From: Cladorrhinum sp. PSN259
Taxonomy: Eukaryota; Ascomycota; Sordariomycetes; Sordariales; Podosporaceae
Direction of reading: 5' to 3'
NCBI GenBank assembly: GCA_033725935.1
Contig: MU867075.1
Coordinates: forward strand, 434,001 to 498,000
Length of the DNA: 64,000 nt
The position numbers were made by a program, and so were the translations under genes. Position 1 is the stretch's first letter. Each line of letters opens with the position of its first letter. The notes below the pieces were generated by a model. It was not told the DNA's origin, searched no databases, and was given only the letters and a program-made list of their open reading frames with translations. Positions 19,463-30,762 of the stretch are shown here, in pieces.

Positions 19463-21197
19463 TCAGACGCTCTGAGGGTAAACCGCGGCAGGCTGGAAAA
19501 AGTGTCAGCATTCAACATCTCGTTGTTTGAAGTCAAGAGGAACTTTCAAAACGTACCGGACTGTTAAGCATATTATTGCGTTTGTTCCGCCCCTTCTTTA
19601 TGTGGTTTTTAAGGGCATTTGAATCCAAGGGCTTGAGCAGTTCAAAACTGCAAAGGAGCTCCGAGGAAACGGACATGACGGCCCCCCAGTTATCAAACTC
19701 GCCGCAGTACTAAGTGGAAAATTTGTTAGTACCAATAGGCGAAATCTCCAGCACCAAGTAATTAACACTTACATTAGGTGCACTGAATACAGTGACCAGA
19801 ACGCGATCAGTAAAGAATTCATAGCCATCCTCAACTACCATGTGCGCGCGACAGACGAGGTCGAAGTCATTCGCTGCCAAAAAGTCGGTGATAACCTTCT
19901 TCCCAAAGCAGTAACTGACACCTCTCTCGTTGGCTTCCCAATCTGATTCCATATCAGCGGGATCTGACCATAGCAGGTCGTTGAGTAATCCATAATCAGG
20001 AACATCGGTGGGCCTTGCAATGTTCCGAATATCATCCATATGGCTGAGGGCTGGCGATAGGCCGCCGTGGACGCAGAATATCTTGGCGGCAACAATGGCA
20101 GCGATTGGGAGGGTATTGAAAGTATCGATGAATGTCTTCCAAATCTTCACATTGCACCTGCGTTTGCATTCATCGTAGAAACCATAAACGCGCGTTACGT
20201 TCGCACACTCGTGGTTCCCACGAAGCAGGAAGAAGTTCTCGGGGTACTTGAGCTTGTAGCACATCAAAAGCAAAATGGTTTCCAGGGACTGCTTTCCGCG
20301 ATCGACGTAATCACCTAGAAACAGGTAGTTTGAGCTCGGCGGAAAACCACACATCTCAAACATGCGAATCAGGTCGGTATACTGGCCATGGACATCCCCG
20401 ACAACCTTGACTGGGGCTTCGAGTTCGAGAAGGGCGGGCTGCGAAAGGAAACATTCCCTCGCGCGGTGGCAAATAGCCATAATCTCGGCATTCTTGAGGC
20501 AAACACTCTTCGTGACCTTTCCGGCATACCCGGCATCCAGCAGTCGTTTGATGAAATCGTCAAGGTCAATATCCTTGATATCGCTCATGGAAACACCTCC
20601 ATTTTCTTTCTCCGACTCGTTGGGTGAGGAATTATTGGTAACCAAGTTAATCATGTCCTCGCGCTTGACAAGAATGGGCTTTCCAGCAGGCTGAGCGGGA
20701 AGCCCAGAAGCCGCGGCGCCTGTGGGAGGCTTATCCGAGACATAATCCACCTCTCCGCTTGCTTGGGCGGCAGATACATCATGAAGTCCTGACTTCATCG
20801 AAGCAGATTGGATCGGCGACGGTGGCGGCAGGTCCTCAGCCACAGGAGAGTTTACAACTGCCGTGTCAACTGATGAAGGCGAGCTTGGGGACGGGACAGA
20901 ATCTGCTCGCATGAGTCGCGGCGGCGATGGCTTTGCACTCTTCGAAGACTTGTCCGAATTGGCATCTACCTTTTCGTTCGCATCTATTCCATTCACAACA
21001 ACCGACGAACTCCTGGGACTGTCCGTCTTGGACCCGGGGATCTTGGAACGAAGCGATCGGAAGGACCTGGACGACTCCCTAGTGTCGGTCCTACTGAACG
21101 ATGGATACGACTGGAAGCCTTCGGGCCCCGTTTTGTCGCCATTGCCGGCGCTCCTGGCAGACGAGCCACCGGCGTCTTTGGATGATTGGTTGCCCAT
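19463..21197 (-). CDS. ppz1: PPZ-type serine/threonine protein phosphatase
   Basis: Exons 21197..19773, 19709..19557 and 19492..19463 join in frame to give 535 residues; the last exon is only 30 bases. It is a PP1-like phosphatase of the fungal PPZ branch, which controls monovalent-cation homeostasis, cell-wall integrity and salt tolerance and is inhibited by Hal3-type proteins. Residues 1-6 (MGNQSS) form a myristoylation signal. Residues 7-200 are Ser-rich and disordered. The catalytic core starts near 205 with the metal-binding motifs GDVHG (267-271), GDYVDRG (295-301), RGNHE (326-330) and HGG (377-379), then VFSAPNYCGEFDN across the first splice junction. The tail [14 protein letters not shown] is typical of PPZ. 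Donors are GTAAGT and GTACGT; the last acceptor follows a T run. Key catalytic residues all appear intact. Confidence 0.92.
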
Positions 21198-22400
21198 GGT
21201 TTCTCGGTATCAGAAAATGCTCGTTGGAAAGCTCTGAAAATGAAAAGGGGCTGGACGGCGTGCGCGCGCGTGGTTCCGGCAGGTCGCTATTTGAAGACCT
21301 ACACAGCCTACCGCTGCACCCGTCTAGAAGCGATTGTGATGATTGCGTGCCCCAGGGTACTAGGGAGGATGGTAGAGTCTGTCGAGGCAAGAAAGCAACT
21401 GGGTGGCGGTGAAAGACCGACGTCCCGATGACCTGTCCGTTTTCAAAGATGCTAGAGGAATCTGATAGAAATCAGGCTGGTGAAGCGGACGCGGATGACG
21501 AGGCACCGTGGGTACCCCGGCTTAGTATAATCGGAATTATCGGGGACGGGTAAAGGCCGACGGATGGAGCCCGGGATTGAAGATCGAGTCCCGGCCGGTG
21601 TGGAGGAGGGAGAATGGACTTGGGGGAAAAGACGGAGGTGAGGAGGTTGAGGTCTTAAAAAGCACACGATGATGTCAGCCTTGCTTGTCCAGGCACGTTT
21701 CAAAGGCGCAGAACCGCAGCTCCTAGAGAATGGGATGAAGAAAAAAAATGAATTGTGGGGATACAAAGAAAAAGCTCGAGCCTGAAAAAAAACCTACGGG
21801 TATGAGAAGAGTGACAACCGAGAGCGACCAAAAAAACAAGTCGCCAATGCCAAGGCTGATGTGCTAAGAACGGGGGCCGGCTAGGTGCCTTTCTACGGAA
21901 TACCTGAGTCGGGAACTCGTGCGAGCGAGGAAGGGTCGGATGGGATAAGAATCAGCGGGCGTAGGTGACGAGAGGAAGAGGGAGGGAGATAAGGTAAAAG
22001 GTAGACGATGCAGAATGGAGCGGGTTAGGCGGCGAAAAAAGGCGTATTAGTGATTAGAATTTGTTGTTCTGCTGTGCTGGTGGCACGGCACTCCGATGAA
22101 GCCGGTGCTTTGTACCAGGTGAAACAGGAAGTTGATTGTTGATTCGAGCTCCAATGTTGGTTGCCACGACACACACACACACAGCACAAGATGCCCGGGC
22201 AGGAGCGTTCAGTTAGCAGGTCGGGGATGATGTCCTGTAATAAGATTAAGGTTTTGGCCTTTATCGCATACGAGAAAGAAATCGAGGTTGCGGGGGTCGG
22301 TGGGGGAGGCTGATGGCGGATTGGGAGAGATGCAGTAGCCGTCAGTGTCTCGAATTTACCGAGTTCTGCTGCAGCGTGTTTGTTGGGAAACCTGGTGGAA

Positions 22401-22440
22401 GGCTGATGGCTTGATGGCTGATGGCTTGATGGCTGATGGC
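22401..22440. repeat. 15-base minisatellite (2.7 copies)
   Basis: The unit GGCTGATGGCTTGAT repeats perfectly twice with a 10-base partial third copy, in non-coding DNA upstream of PPZ. Confidence 0.85.
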
Positions 22441-23329
22441 CGCCGATGACGATGCGGCTGGCTGTTGGCTACACTCCGGCAAATGCCTGCCAGGAAACAA
22501 CAGACGGGAGACCGGGTTACTGGATCCAGACAGCCAACAGGACGTTCCGGAAAGTGCAGCACGACAGGACGTCGAATGGCAGGCGCAGCTTAAAAGAAGT
22601 CGTGCAATCGCCGAGAAAATATGACGGAGACGGTCGGAGTGGTGTGTCTGTGGACAGTCAGTGTCGTGTTCTGACTTGCCGTTCCAGGTTCGATTCCGAT
22701 GGCGTGCCCCTGGAAGTGTGGATAGAAGCTGCGAACAGAGAAGGCACGTGCCTATTGGAGGACGCGGCATGTCGGGGCGGGTTGACAATGCAAGATTCTG
22801 GGGCCGTTTTTTTCAGCTTTGCCCCGCAATCGGTCACAGGCATCTGACAATGGGCCGCTTCCAGCAGACGGCGCCGTACACTGCATACATTATCAATCTG
22901 GAACATCCATATCTTTACCTACCTAGTATTTGGCAATTAAAATGCAGGAACTGAAGTCTGGCATACCACCCATACCACCCACCAACCTTATGATCTGCTT
23001 ACCCAGCGCATCCAACGTGGTGGCCATAACTTCATCAGTGCTGACGCTTCCAGGTCAGTCTTAACCTATGAGACACTGGTTGTACACATGGGAGTCGTGT
23101 GTGTCTGCCGTCCCCCGCCTGCATGATGCTCTGACACCCGCTCTCCAGCTCTTCGGATCCGTGGGGGACTGGGCTGTTGACCCCCATCTAGAGCAAATCC
23201 GGCCGGAGGGAGATCTAATTGATCTGTCGACATATCTCAACTAAAGTTAGGTATGGTGCGGGAGGTGCCCGGAGGCGGATGCTGTGCGATGTGAGACTTC
23301 CGACAGAAGGCTACCCTACCCTCCTTCTG

Positions 23330-23348
23330 CACACACACACACACACAC
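23330..23348. repeat. (CA)n microsatellite
   Basis: Nine dinucleotide copies in intergenic DNA. A shorter CA tract lies at 22167-22183. Confidence 0.85.
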
Positions 23349-24604
23349 GCTGGCGACGATAGCCCACGTTTGGTACCCAATTGTGGGCCTTTGAGACAGG
23401 TTTCACCTTGTTTAATCCTTGACGGTTGAACGCCATGTTCTCGGCCACCTGACCGTTTTCCCCTCCCCCATTTGCTGATTGATTGAAGCGGTGTAGCCTA
23501 GAACATAGTCACTCGCAGCGACAGAGTTTTCTTCAATGGGGTAATCATCGCCTATGGGAGTGGGTTATCGGTCGCGGATTGGAATTAATGTGCAGAAATA
23601 GATGAAGGTTGGGGGTGGAAGAAGAGACCTTTGTGGGAGATATGTGGGGGATCACTTTATCCTTTGAACAACACATCAATTGGGCTTGAATTGTGGAATA
23701 CGTGGGCTTGAAATCGACATGACGCCGTTGACATCGCCATTGCAGTCCATCAAGTACAAGGTCGATGATCAGAGCAATCCTGTTGGAAAGGCTCTGACAG
23801 TTTGTTCACCATGAAGCAGGGCTTGGCGTTGGGCCCGGTGTTTGGCCTTTTGTTTGTTTGAAAGAGCCTGGCCGGCCCAAGCAGACCATCGGGAGGTTAT
23901 TTAATGTCGGGTTGCCCTCAACAATCGGTGGCCGGGCCCGCTCCGGAGCCGGGTTTGCCAAAAGATCGTCAAGGCGCCCGGCGGTCTGGACCGGCCGGTG
24001 TTCTTGAGGATTGGAAGCCGGGCCTTGGCAAGTCGCACTTGGAAATCTGGTCTCTTTTTTCACCGCCTGGATCCTTCTTGGCCCTTGGCGTCCAACATCC
24101 CAGACGTTTCCATGTTTCTCTCCGCTGGATTCCATCAGGTTGGGACCCTCAAGTGGGCCGTTCCATTTATAGATTAAGCCAAGAAACAAGCCACTTCACG
24201 TTAACGACTGGGCAGACCAGCTATGGAAACTGGCAGGCAGAGCGCCACAGCTCTTGACAAATGACACAATAGACTCGGGTCGACCCATACCAGGCACTGC
24301 AAGGTTAGTGCTAACGAAGTGGCCGAGCTCAATCGCAATTTCTACACAATGTCTTCAGATGGCGACCGAGGGGTGTGTTTTGAAATGATAACCTAATACA
24401 ATATTCCGGGTGGAAGATCATCTCAGCTCGGATATTTTTAAAGGATTGTGGGATTTTGGCAAATCATTTCAAGACAATATCCATTTCTGAGCGGGAAGAT
24501 AATTTCTGTGCAGGAAACCCATTTCTGGGTGGGAAATCCGGGATGAAAAGATATTTCATGTCTTTGGTATTATACCTGTAATGTCTATTACACAAGACCA
24601 CAAG

Positions 24605-24652
24605 ACCACCACCCACAATACCACCACCCACAATACCACCACCCACAATACC
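24605..24652. repeat. 15-base minisatellite (3.2 copies)
   Basis: The unit ACCACCACCCACAAT repeats perfectly three times plus three bases. It is intergenic. Confidence 0.9.
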
Positions 24653-25461
24653 AAGTCAAGATCACGAAATCAGAGATCACGAAGTAAATCAAGAATTTTA
24701 AAGGAAGTCTACAAGTGGGGTTAGAACACGGGGCCTACTGGGTCACAGTCTTTAAGTTTATATTTACACTGATCACAGTTACGTGCACTAGTGCGGGCGG
24801 GCAGTTAGTCATTTGAACTTTTGAAGGCATGGCAGGATGTTAAGAAGGCATACTTCTCCCACCTGCCCTCCTACCTGTGAGCCCGGCTTTGAATGGCTTT
24901 TGGCCAAGCAATGGCTTCTTCTGGTAGAAATAGATATTCATTCAAAAGGTAATTTGTTGCAAATCAGTCCTTGGCCTAGTATAAACTTCGGGTAGTAAAA
25001 ATAGCTGTGAGCTGGCACGAGTAGCAATTAATGCAGCGACTTTTTTTTACCAGTCTCTCTTGAACTGCTATAAACATCTCTGGTTTATTTATGCAGGTCT
25101 TGGATCTTTACGACAGATGTGTATGTACTATTGCATGACTGTCTTAGTAGGTCAAAACTGTCATCTAATTTACCACTCAGGATGGTAACTGTGACCATTT
25201 CGGAACAACCCCCCTCGGGTGTTATGGTACGTGGGTATCCAAGAAGGTTGCGGACAAGAGTGTATTTGGTGGGGTTCAACCGTTGAGGCTTTATCTCAAT
25301 CGAGGCTTGGCATCCGGTGATTTTAGTATCGCACCGTCCCCAGTCCAGCTCCGCCAGAAAAGGCTGTCGTAAGCTCACACCATCCAGTGTATTGTTTGCT
25401 TGCCATCAACTCGGCACTATCGACGCCCTCAAGGCTCTCTCGTCCCGAGCCCTCACGTTTC

Positions 25462-25497
25462 ACTATGGCGATCTGCAAGCGTGGGTACTCTGCAACG
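25462..25497 (+). repeat. short peptide-coding motif, copy B (TMAICKRGYSAT)
   Basis: Twelve codons in a 140-codon open frame (25387..25809) give TMAICKRGYSAT, matching copy A at 10480-10515 on the other strand. The similarity extends weakly upstream (SRPEPSRF against ARPPLTQSL). No protein family is recognised; it could be a remnant of a dispersed element. Confidence 0.35.
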
Positions 25498-26629
25498 CGG
25501 CTCTCACCCACAGATCTCCTTGGCGCGTCGTCACTGCGGAGTATCACGAGCTGTTACGCCAATGGGATTCGCCTTCTTACGATTCTGACACAGCACAGGA
25601 ATTTGCAGTGGATTGTTGACTTTCATCTCTTGTCGTATTCCTTCGAACGGAGACCAGGCGTTCCAGGTATGCACGCGGTCTTGGAAATCACTTGGGACAC
25701 TAAAACAATTGTGGCTGTTAAGCGCAGTGTCCCGAGTTATTTCGAAGACTGCGTGGTATGCCCCCCCCCCCCCCCGAGTACCTTATCGTGTGCGCACATC
25801 TGGTGTTAGGTATCCAAACACAGTGTGTATATTTTCTCGTGCTTCTGGATGGTATGGTTGCCGTTTGCGGTCACAACATCCAACCAGGGCCGCTATGCTA
25901 TGCAACCCCCTTCCTCGAATGTCAAGACCCGATTTAGAGAAAGAACGATGAAGCTCGAAAAAGAACGAGCTGGGATTTCGGGAACCTTGACAACCGTGAC
26001 AAAGCCATTGGACCCCTTCTTGTAGATCGATAATCTCGCAGTCTGACTGCATTTGGGATTCTCTGCGACGGGATCGGATTTTTTCTCTGGAGACGGGAAC
26101 TTCTGGTGGGCTGGGGGCTGGAGGCCTGACGGGACGGGAACGCTGAAAGAAGGCCATGAAGGCCCAAACCAGGCGAGCATTCGCTGAGATCAATGGGACA
26201 CTTGAAAAAGTGGGCCCATATCGTCACCCACATGGATGGCGGAAGCTGCGCCACTTTGTCCGAACACACAGCCTTTCCCTAGCGTACAGTTACAAGGGAC
26301 CTGCTGGAAACAGGGGGGACCTGCGCCCATCAGCCCGGTTGGTGTTTGGGAATTTCAGGCTTCGGGCCAGCAAACGTGCCAGCCCTTTATTTATCTCACC
26401 CACCCGTTCGACCCTTCCCGAGCATTCTTTCTGTTATTTCATTCTTATTTCTATCTGTTCTTCATCTGCCTTTTGAGACTTTGGCACTTGCATCTTTCGC
26501 TCGTTTCAGCAGAGCAGAATATTCGTACCCTAGAATCCGCCGTTCTCGACGTTGCCCCTCCCCCGCCCCCGCCGTAACTGAGGAGCCGAACAAGACGTCA
26601 CTGCGTAGGAAAACAGAAACATCACAACA

Positions 26630-27679
26630 ATGGCAAATTTTGGGCGGTTCGTGTGCGTGCTGCTGCCATTCCTACTCACGCTGGCAGCTTTGGTTGCCAT
26701 GCTGATTGCAGGTCTGGCTGGCGTTGCCGACAAATCACTTTACATGTTCCAAGTCAACACCACGGACCTCTCTATCGACCCACTCAAGGCACTGGATATT
26801 GTCAGCAAGGCTACCGACGGCAAGGTCAAGCTTCCCGACGTTAAGGGCCTCATCAACCGCGACGCACCTGCCGCCGTCGTTATTGAGACCCGCCAGGACT
26901 CAAAATCGAGTAACATCACGGCCGAGGATCTCGGTCTCTACGACCTCTACGATATCAGCGTATGGGGCTACTGCTACACCCCGAAGAATGGCTCTCGCGC
27001 GTGCACCAAGGCCGAGTTCAACTGGGCTACCAAAACACTCAACACGACCACTGGTGATCTCAACAGTCTTCTCACCTCTACGGGTCAGAATGTGACTCTC
27101 CCCAAGGAGATCACCGACGCAGTCAATGTCTTTAACACCGCCTCCCGTTGGACTCAGATTGTTTTTATCATCGCCTACCTTGCTCTCGCCGTCGAGCTGT
27201 TCCTTGGCCTCTTTGCTAATTGCAGCCGCATCTTCTCGTGCTTGGTCTGGATCATCGCTGCCTTGGCTGCCGTTGCCACGGGTTGTGCTGCTGGTCTCGC
27301 TACTGCCACCTCTGTTATCGTCGTTGGTGCTGTCGAGGCTTCAGCCAAGATTTATGGAGTGCGTGCAGACTTCAACCGGCGTTTCTTGGCTACTGTATGG
27401 ATCGGTGCCGCATTTGCCATGGCCGCTGCCTTCTTTTGGCTGTTTACCATCTGCTGCTGCGCTCCTGACCACTCCAGCAGAAAGAAGCGCACTCGCCACG
27501 GTAGCGACGAGGGCGAAAAGCTCATTGGTGGTGGCTCGGCTGCCTACCAGCGCATCGGGGAGCCCAACCAAGGGTATCAGGGCTATGCGCAGCAGTACCC
27601 TAAGGCATACCCCCAACAGTCCTACAGTGGCCAGGGGAGAGAGGCGGCTTATGAGCCGTATTCTCATGCTAGAGTTTAG
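26630..27679 (+). CDS. SUR7/PalI-family membrane protein
   Basis: A 349-residue single-exon protein of the SUR7 family, plasma-membrane proteins associated with eisosomes/MCC patches and with cell-wall and endocytosis functions. TM1 lies at about 7-31, directly after the short start MANFGRF. A lumenal or outer loop of about 140 residues contains the WGYC motif followed by a second Cys (SRAC), the conserved Cys pair of the family, and several Asn glycosylation sites. TM2 to TM4 lie at about 174-196, 200-234 and 252-279. The cytosolic tail begins with CCCAPDHSSRKK, which could be palmitoylated, and continues Gln/Gly/Tyr-rich. The CT-rich leader and good context support this ATG. The family is confident; which paralogue is open. 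Confidence 0.88.
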   Translation: MANFGRFVCVLLPFLLTLAALVAMLIAGLAGVADKSLYMFQVNTTDLSIDPLKALDIVSKATDGKVKLPDVKGLINRDAPAAVVIETRQDSKSSNITAEDLGLYDLYDISVWGYCYTPKNGSRACTKAEFNWATKTLNTTTGDLNSLLTSTGQNVTLPKEITDAVNVFNTASRWTQIVFIIAYLALAVELFLGLFANCSRIFSCLVWIIAALAAVATGCAAGLATATSVIVVGAVEASAKIYGVRADFNRRFLATVWIGAAFAMAAAFFWLFTICCCAPDHSSRKKRTRHGSDEGEKLIGGGSAAYQRIGEPNQGYQGYAQQYPKAYPQQSYSGQGREAAYEPYSHARV

Positions 27680-28846
27680 GCGAGGAGAGGGGATTTAGGT
27701 TCAATCATGAAGCGCATGAGTGAAAAATTAGGTGTATTGGCTGTTTTAGAGTGAAGCAAGCAGGCAAAGCGAGTTTCTTCTTTCGGTTTTTGCCCTTGTA
27801 GCTGCTGCTGCCTGATGATTATTGGGAGTGGGTTTACGAGTTTTTATTCTTTCTTACTTGCATCTTAACGGGCGTTGATTTGCTTTCTGGGAGGTGGCGG
27901 TGATAGTTTCTTTGCTTTTTAACTCAAGCAAGGCAAATATTGGGATGGAAGGAAGGGTAGACTATGGGCTAGCTGAGACGAAAGGAACACTCTGGTATGG
28001 GTGCATTGGACGGATCACTGGATTTGGAAATGAATCAATGAATACATATTTTCTAGCTTTGCTCATAAATGATACCCTGAGATCCCTTTTTGGGTTATTT
28101 TGGAAAGTCATGATCTTTAGAACAAGAAAATTGGATATACTTGTTTTGCCATCTAATATCTCTGTTTCTGTCTCGTGCCTTTTATTAATCATTATCTGGA
28201 TCTAATCCTTCTTGAGGGTGTCATCTCTTATTTTGTGGAGGCGAGACCGGCCAGAAACAGTATATCTATTGTTGTACCTCTTTGTAGCATGTGGTCATGC
28301 AAAGGAGATGATAAAGATTCTGGAATTCTAGAGGGAAATGGCCGAGGTAAAACCCTGGCAATCTCACGCTCGTTCAGACTCGTAAACCTCGACTCTGCGT
28401 ATACGATCATGAGGTACAGTAATTTCGCCCCAGTAATTCTGCGACTCATCTTGGGTGTTCATTTTATAGTCGCCGAGTGTAATGCAAACTCGGGAATGTG
28501 ATGGCAGGTCGTGTCTGTCATACTTCGTGTAGGCAGTATTACCAACTCTTCATGAGGGCAGGGAAACCCCGAGTTGATGAGTGAGCCTTTTGCACAGATG
28601 GTGAAGAAGTGCATCTATATTCCGCGGCAATGGGCTTATTCCCATAAACATCAACTCACAATCCACGATTGTGTTCAAAATTAACTATGTGGTATTAACA
28701 TCATATTTACACCAACCCAATCCAACTCCATATTCAGTCTTCAGCAATATTTCTGCCCAGATAAACGCCCATATGTATCATTGACCCCAAAACGACCCGC
28801 TACCCAATGAGTCCATTTTATATACAGACCACTATTCCCACTTAAC
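27680..28846. other. intergenic region between convergent genes
   Basis: About 1.2 kb of AT-rich sequence containing the 3' UTRs of the SUR7-like and CREG-like genes. I see no gene, RNA or repeat. Confidence 0.5.
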
Positions 28847-29647
28847 TCACAGATCATCCTCCTCAACACTCCACTCCTTCCACCCCTTTCTCTCGCCCGG
28901 CAACCTCACCGCCTCCCACTCTTCCTTTGTGACTTTATTCCACTCCTCCTTATCGATCCAGCCGATGTACGCCCGATCACCGAATCCGCCAACCCAGTAG
29001 ACGTGCTCAACCACCAACCTAACAAAATGCGCCTCATGAATCCTGTTACCAGGCAACCAGTACTTGGCGTCCTGGTGAGTCTCAACAAAACACTTGGAGA
29101 TATCCGACCCCTTCTCGTCTGCCGAAGGGATGGCCTCGACCCAGCCGTGAAGAGAGAACCGAGGCAAATTGGCAGCTGAATATGGAACTGGCTCTTTATG
29201 ATGATGATGATCCCCGGAAGAGAAGAGAGAAGAGAACCAAGAGGACTGGATCCGTTTAGCTGGTGGGTGAGGAGGGGTCCACGCGATAGAGAGGGAGACG
29301 TTGCTTCCTGCTGCAATGTTCTTGAAGGCCGTGGCGATTTTAAGTGCTAGGACCGTGGGATTGCCGTGCGATTCACAGTCGGCGATGTACTCCATCAGGC
29401 CGAGGGGGCTGCCACCCAGGTGTGGTGGGCGGTTTTCAGAGGAGGAAGTTTTGTTGGAGTCATCGGAAGGGAAGATGGTTGAGAGGGTCGCGAGCGGGGT
29501 GAGGGCGAGGATGCGCCGGCCTAGGATGGCTGATTCGTAGGAGGTGGGGATGCGGAAGTCATTGGTTTCCGGGAGGGTGGCTGCATTGGTGCAACTTGAG
29601 AGGAGGAGGGAGGTGAGGGATAGGGAGATGGGTTTCATAGTGGGCAA
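28847..29647 (-). CDS. secreted CREG-like FMN-binding split-barrel protein
   Basis: A 266-residue single-exon protein. Residues 1-23 form a signal peptide (a hydrophobic Leu/Ser core ending around CTNAA), so it should enter the secretory pathway. The rest matches the CREG-like branch of the pyridoxamine-5'-phosphate-oxidase-related split-barrel fold. The conserved pieces are ILALTPLATLSTIFP, LMEYIADCESHGNPTVLAL, LPRFSLHGWVE, CFVETHQDAKYWLPGN and HFVRLVVEHVYWVGGFGDRAYIGWI. Fungal members are uncharacterised; CREG proteins generally do not act as oxidases and are glycoproteins. A His-rich loop (DHHHHK) sits in a variable insert. A second ATG at codon 4 fits the signal peptide equally well. The gene is convergent with the SUR7-like gene and divergent from RPS30. 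Confidence 0.82.
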   Translation of the reverse strand: MPTMKPISLSLTSLLLSSCTNAATLPETNDFRIPTSYESAILGRRILALTPLATLSTIFPSDDSNKTSSSENRPPHLGGSPLGLMEYIADCESHGNPTVLALKIATAFKNIAAGSNVSLSIAWTPPHPPAKRIQSSWFSSLFSSGDHHHHKEPVPYSAANLPRFSLHGWVEAIPSADEKGSDISKCFVETHQDAKYWLPGNRIHEAHFVRLVVEHVYWVGGFGDRAYIGWIDKEEWNKVTKEEWEAVRLPGERKGWKEWSVEEDDL

Positions 29648-30246
29648 ACAGAATGGACATGCAAGCTTGTGGAATCTGATTTGATTGAAGAAAGAGAAAT
29701 AGAAAGAGGAAAAGTCAGGGAATAATGTTTACTTGTACGTAGTCGTGAATTGGAGTTGGTTACCCTGGCGGCCAGGTGATCCATGATTGCCAATTCGAAC
29801 GGTAGCGTTGGGGGTTAGCAGCTTGGCGAAGCGGAGCTGTGGGGAACCTGCACGCAGTTGCCAAGTCATCTTATCAGATCATCTCTTTCATTAACTTTAT
29901 CATTGGGCTTGATAGATCATGAAGATACAACATCTTCCAGGTTCTAGAAGCATCCTACGAACTTACAGGTTATTATATTGAGATACGTCGTAAATTCAAG
30001 GGTACCTATCGGACATTGACCACGCTACATGTCAGAAACAACGGCTATGTGACTTCTTGCCTTGGTCGCCAGATACTCGAAGCCAAAGTGCGTCAATGTC
30101 CTCCTCAATACCATTGGTCCTGAATGGCAGGTTACCTTAACCACCAATCACATGAAAGTAATTTGAGCAGTTCTGTAAAAATGTACCTTCCTGGCTATTG
30201 CTGTGGGCCTTTCTAATTTTGTGGTGGCTCACATCTGATCACCCAG

Positions 30247-30265
30247 TCACGTGCACTGCACGTGA
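30247..30265. promoter_or_regulatory. 19-base palindrome with two CACGTG E-boxes
   Basis: TCACGTGCA, one central base and TGCACGTGA form an exact inverted repeat about 500 bases upstream of the RPS30 start. Each half contains CACGTG, the core of bHLH sites such as Cbf1 (TCACGTG). In some ascomycete yeasts Cbf1-type sites occur at ribosomal-protein genes; a role here is inferred. Confidence 0.5.
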
Positions 30266-30320
30266 TACTCAAGTGCATTGCTACAAGACGACGCAGTTGG
30301 TGCCAAGCGCAATTGTCAGG

Positions 30321-30665
30321 ATGGTAGACACAAAGTGGGCATGTATCGGAGCCATTGCCGGTGTTATCTTCTTGGCTTGTGTTATGTATCGCTGCTGGAA
30401 AGACTGGATGCAGGACGAACCTCGAAAGAGACAGTTACCGCTTCCACCAGGCTGGAATAATCCACTAATCTCATCTCGGCTAGTAGTCTCTGACGCTCGG
30501 ACTCCCTCTCAAACCCTACAGCCACAGGTTCCGATTCCCCTCATTCGAATTGTTCCGCCAACAGCGCCACTGCCAACTTACCTAGCCACTGCACGGATCA
30601 CTGTTAGCAAAGGTTGGTTTGAAGCCCCAAAGGCAAGCCCCGCAGCTCCCACAATTCTTAGCTAA
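30321..30665 (+). CDS. possible small single-pass membrane protein (weak)
   Basis: A 114-codon frame starting MVDTKWACIGAIAG. It has one strong hydrophobic helix (about residues 6-24), then basic residues and a Pro-rich tail with PLPPGW and PLPTY. The frame opens further upstream, to 30198. No family is recognised. It ends fewer than 100 bases before the RPS30 start, inside what should be that gene's promoter, which argues against it. I keep it only as a candidate. Confidence 0.18.
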   Translation: MVDTKWACIGAIAGVIFLACVMYRCWKDWMQDEPRKRQLPLPPGWNNPLISSRLVVSDARTPSQTLQPQVPIPLIRIVPPTAPLPTYLATARITVSKGWFEAPKASPAAPTILS

Positions 30666-30762
30666 TCGGGAGGATAATCCACAGAAATCGTTCAGAACGG
30701 TCTTCTTCACCCCGACAAACCGCCTTTGAGAGAGCTCGTCGCGCCCATCGCAAACATTCAAA

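Larger units (their letters stand above)
21198..26629. other. 5.4 kb divergent intergenic region
   Basis: A long spacer between the starts of the PPZ and SUR7-like genes. It holds a pyrimidine/purine-biased PPZ leader, two CA tracts (22167-22183 and 23330-23348), a 15-base minisatellite at 22401-22440, another at 24605-24652, a C15 run at 25761-25775, and the second copy of a short peptide-like motif at 25462-25497. The open frames (up to 148 codons) overlap on both strands without domains. Confidence 0.5.

Noticed and set aside
22680..22700. GGTTCGATTCC resembling a tRNA B box
   Set aside because: The flanks cannot form a T-arm stem (only two pairs) and no A box or acceptor stem lies upstream.
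25387..25809. 140-codon open frame containing the TMAICKRGYSAT motif as a gene
   Set aside because: The frame runs through a C15 homopolymer and has no recognisable family; only the short motif was kept as a finding.
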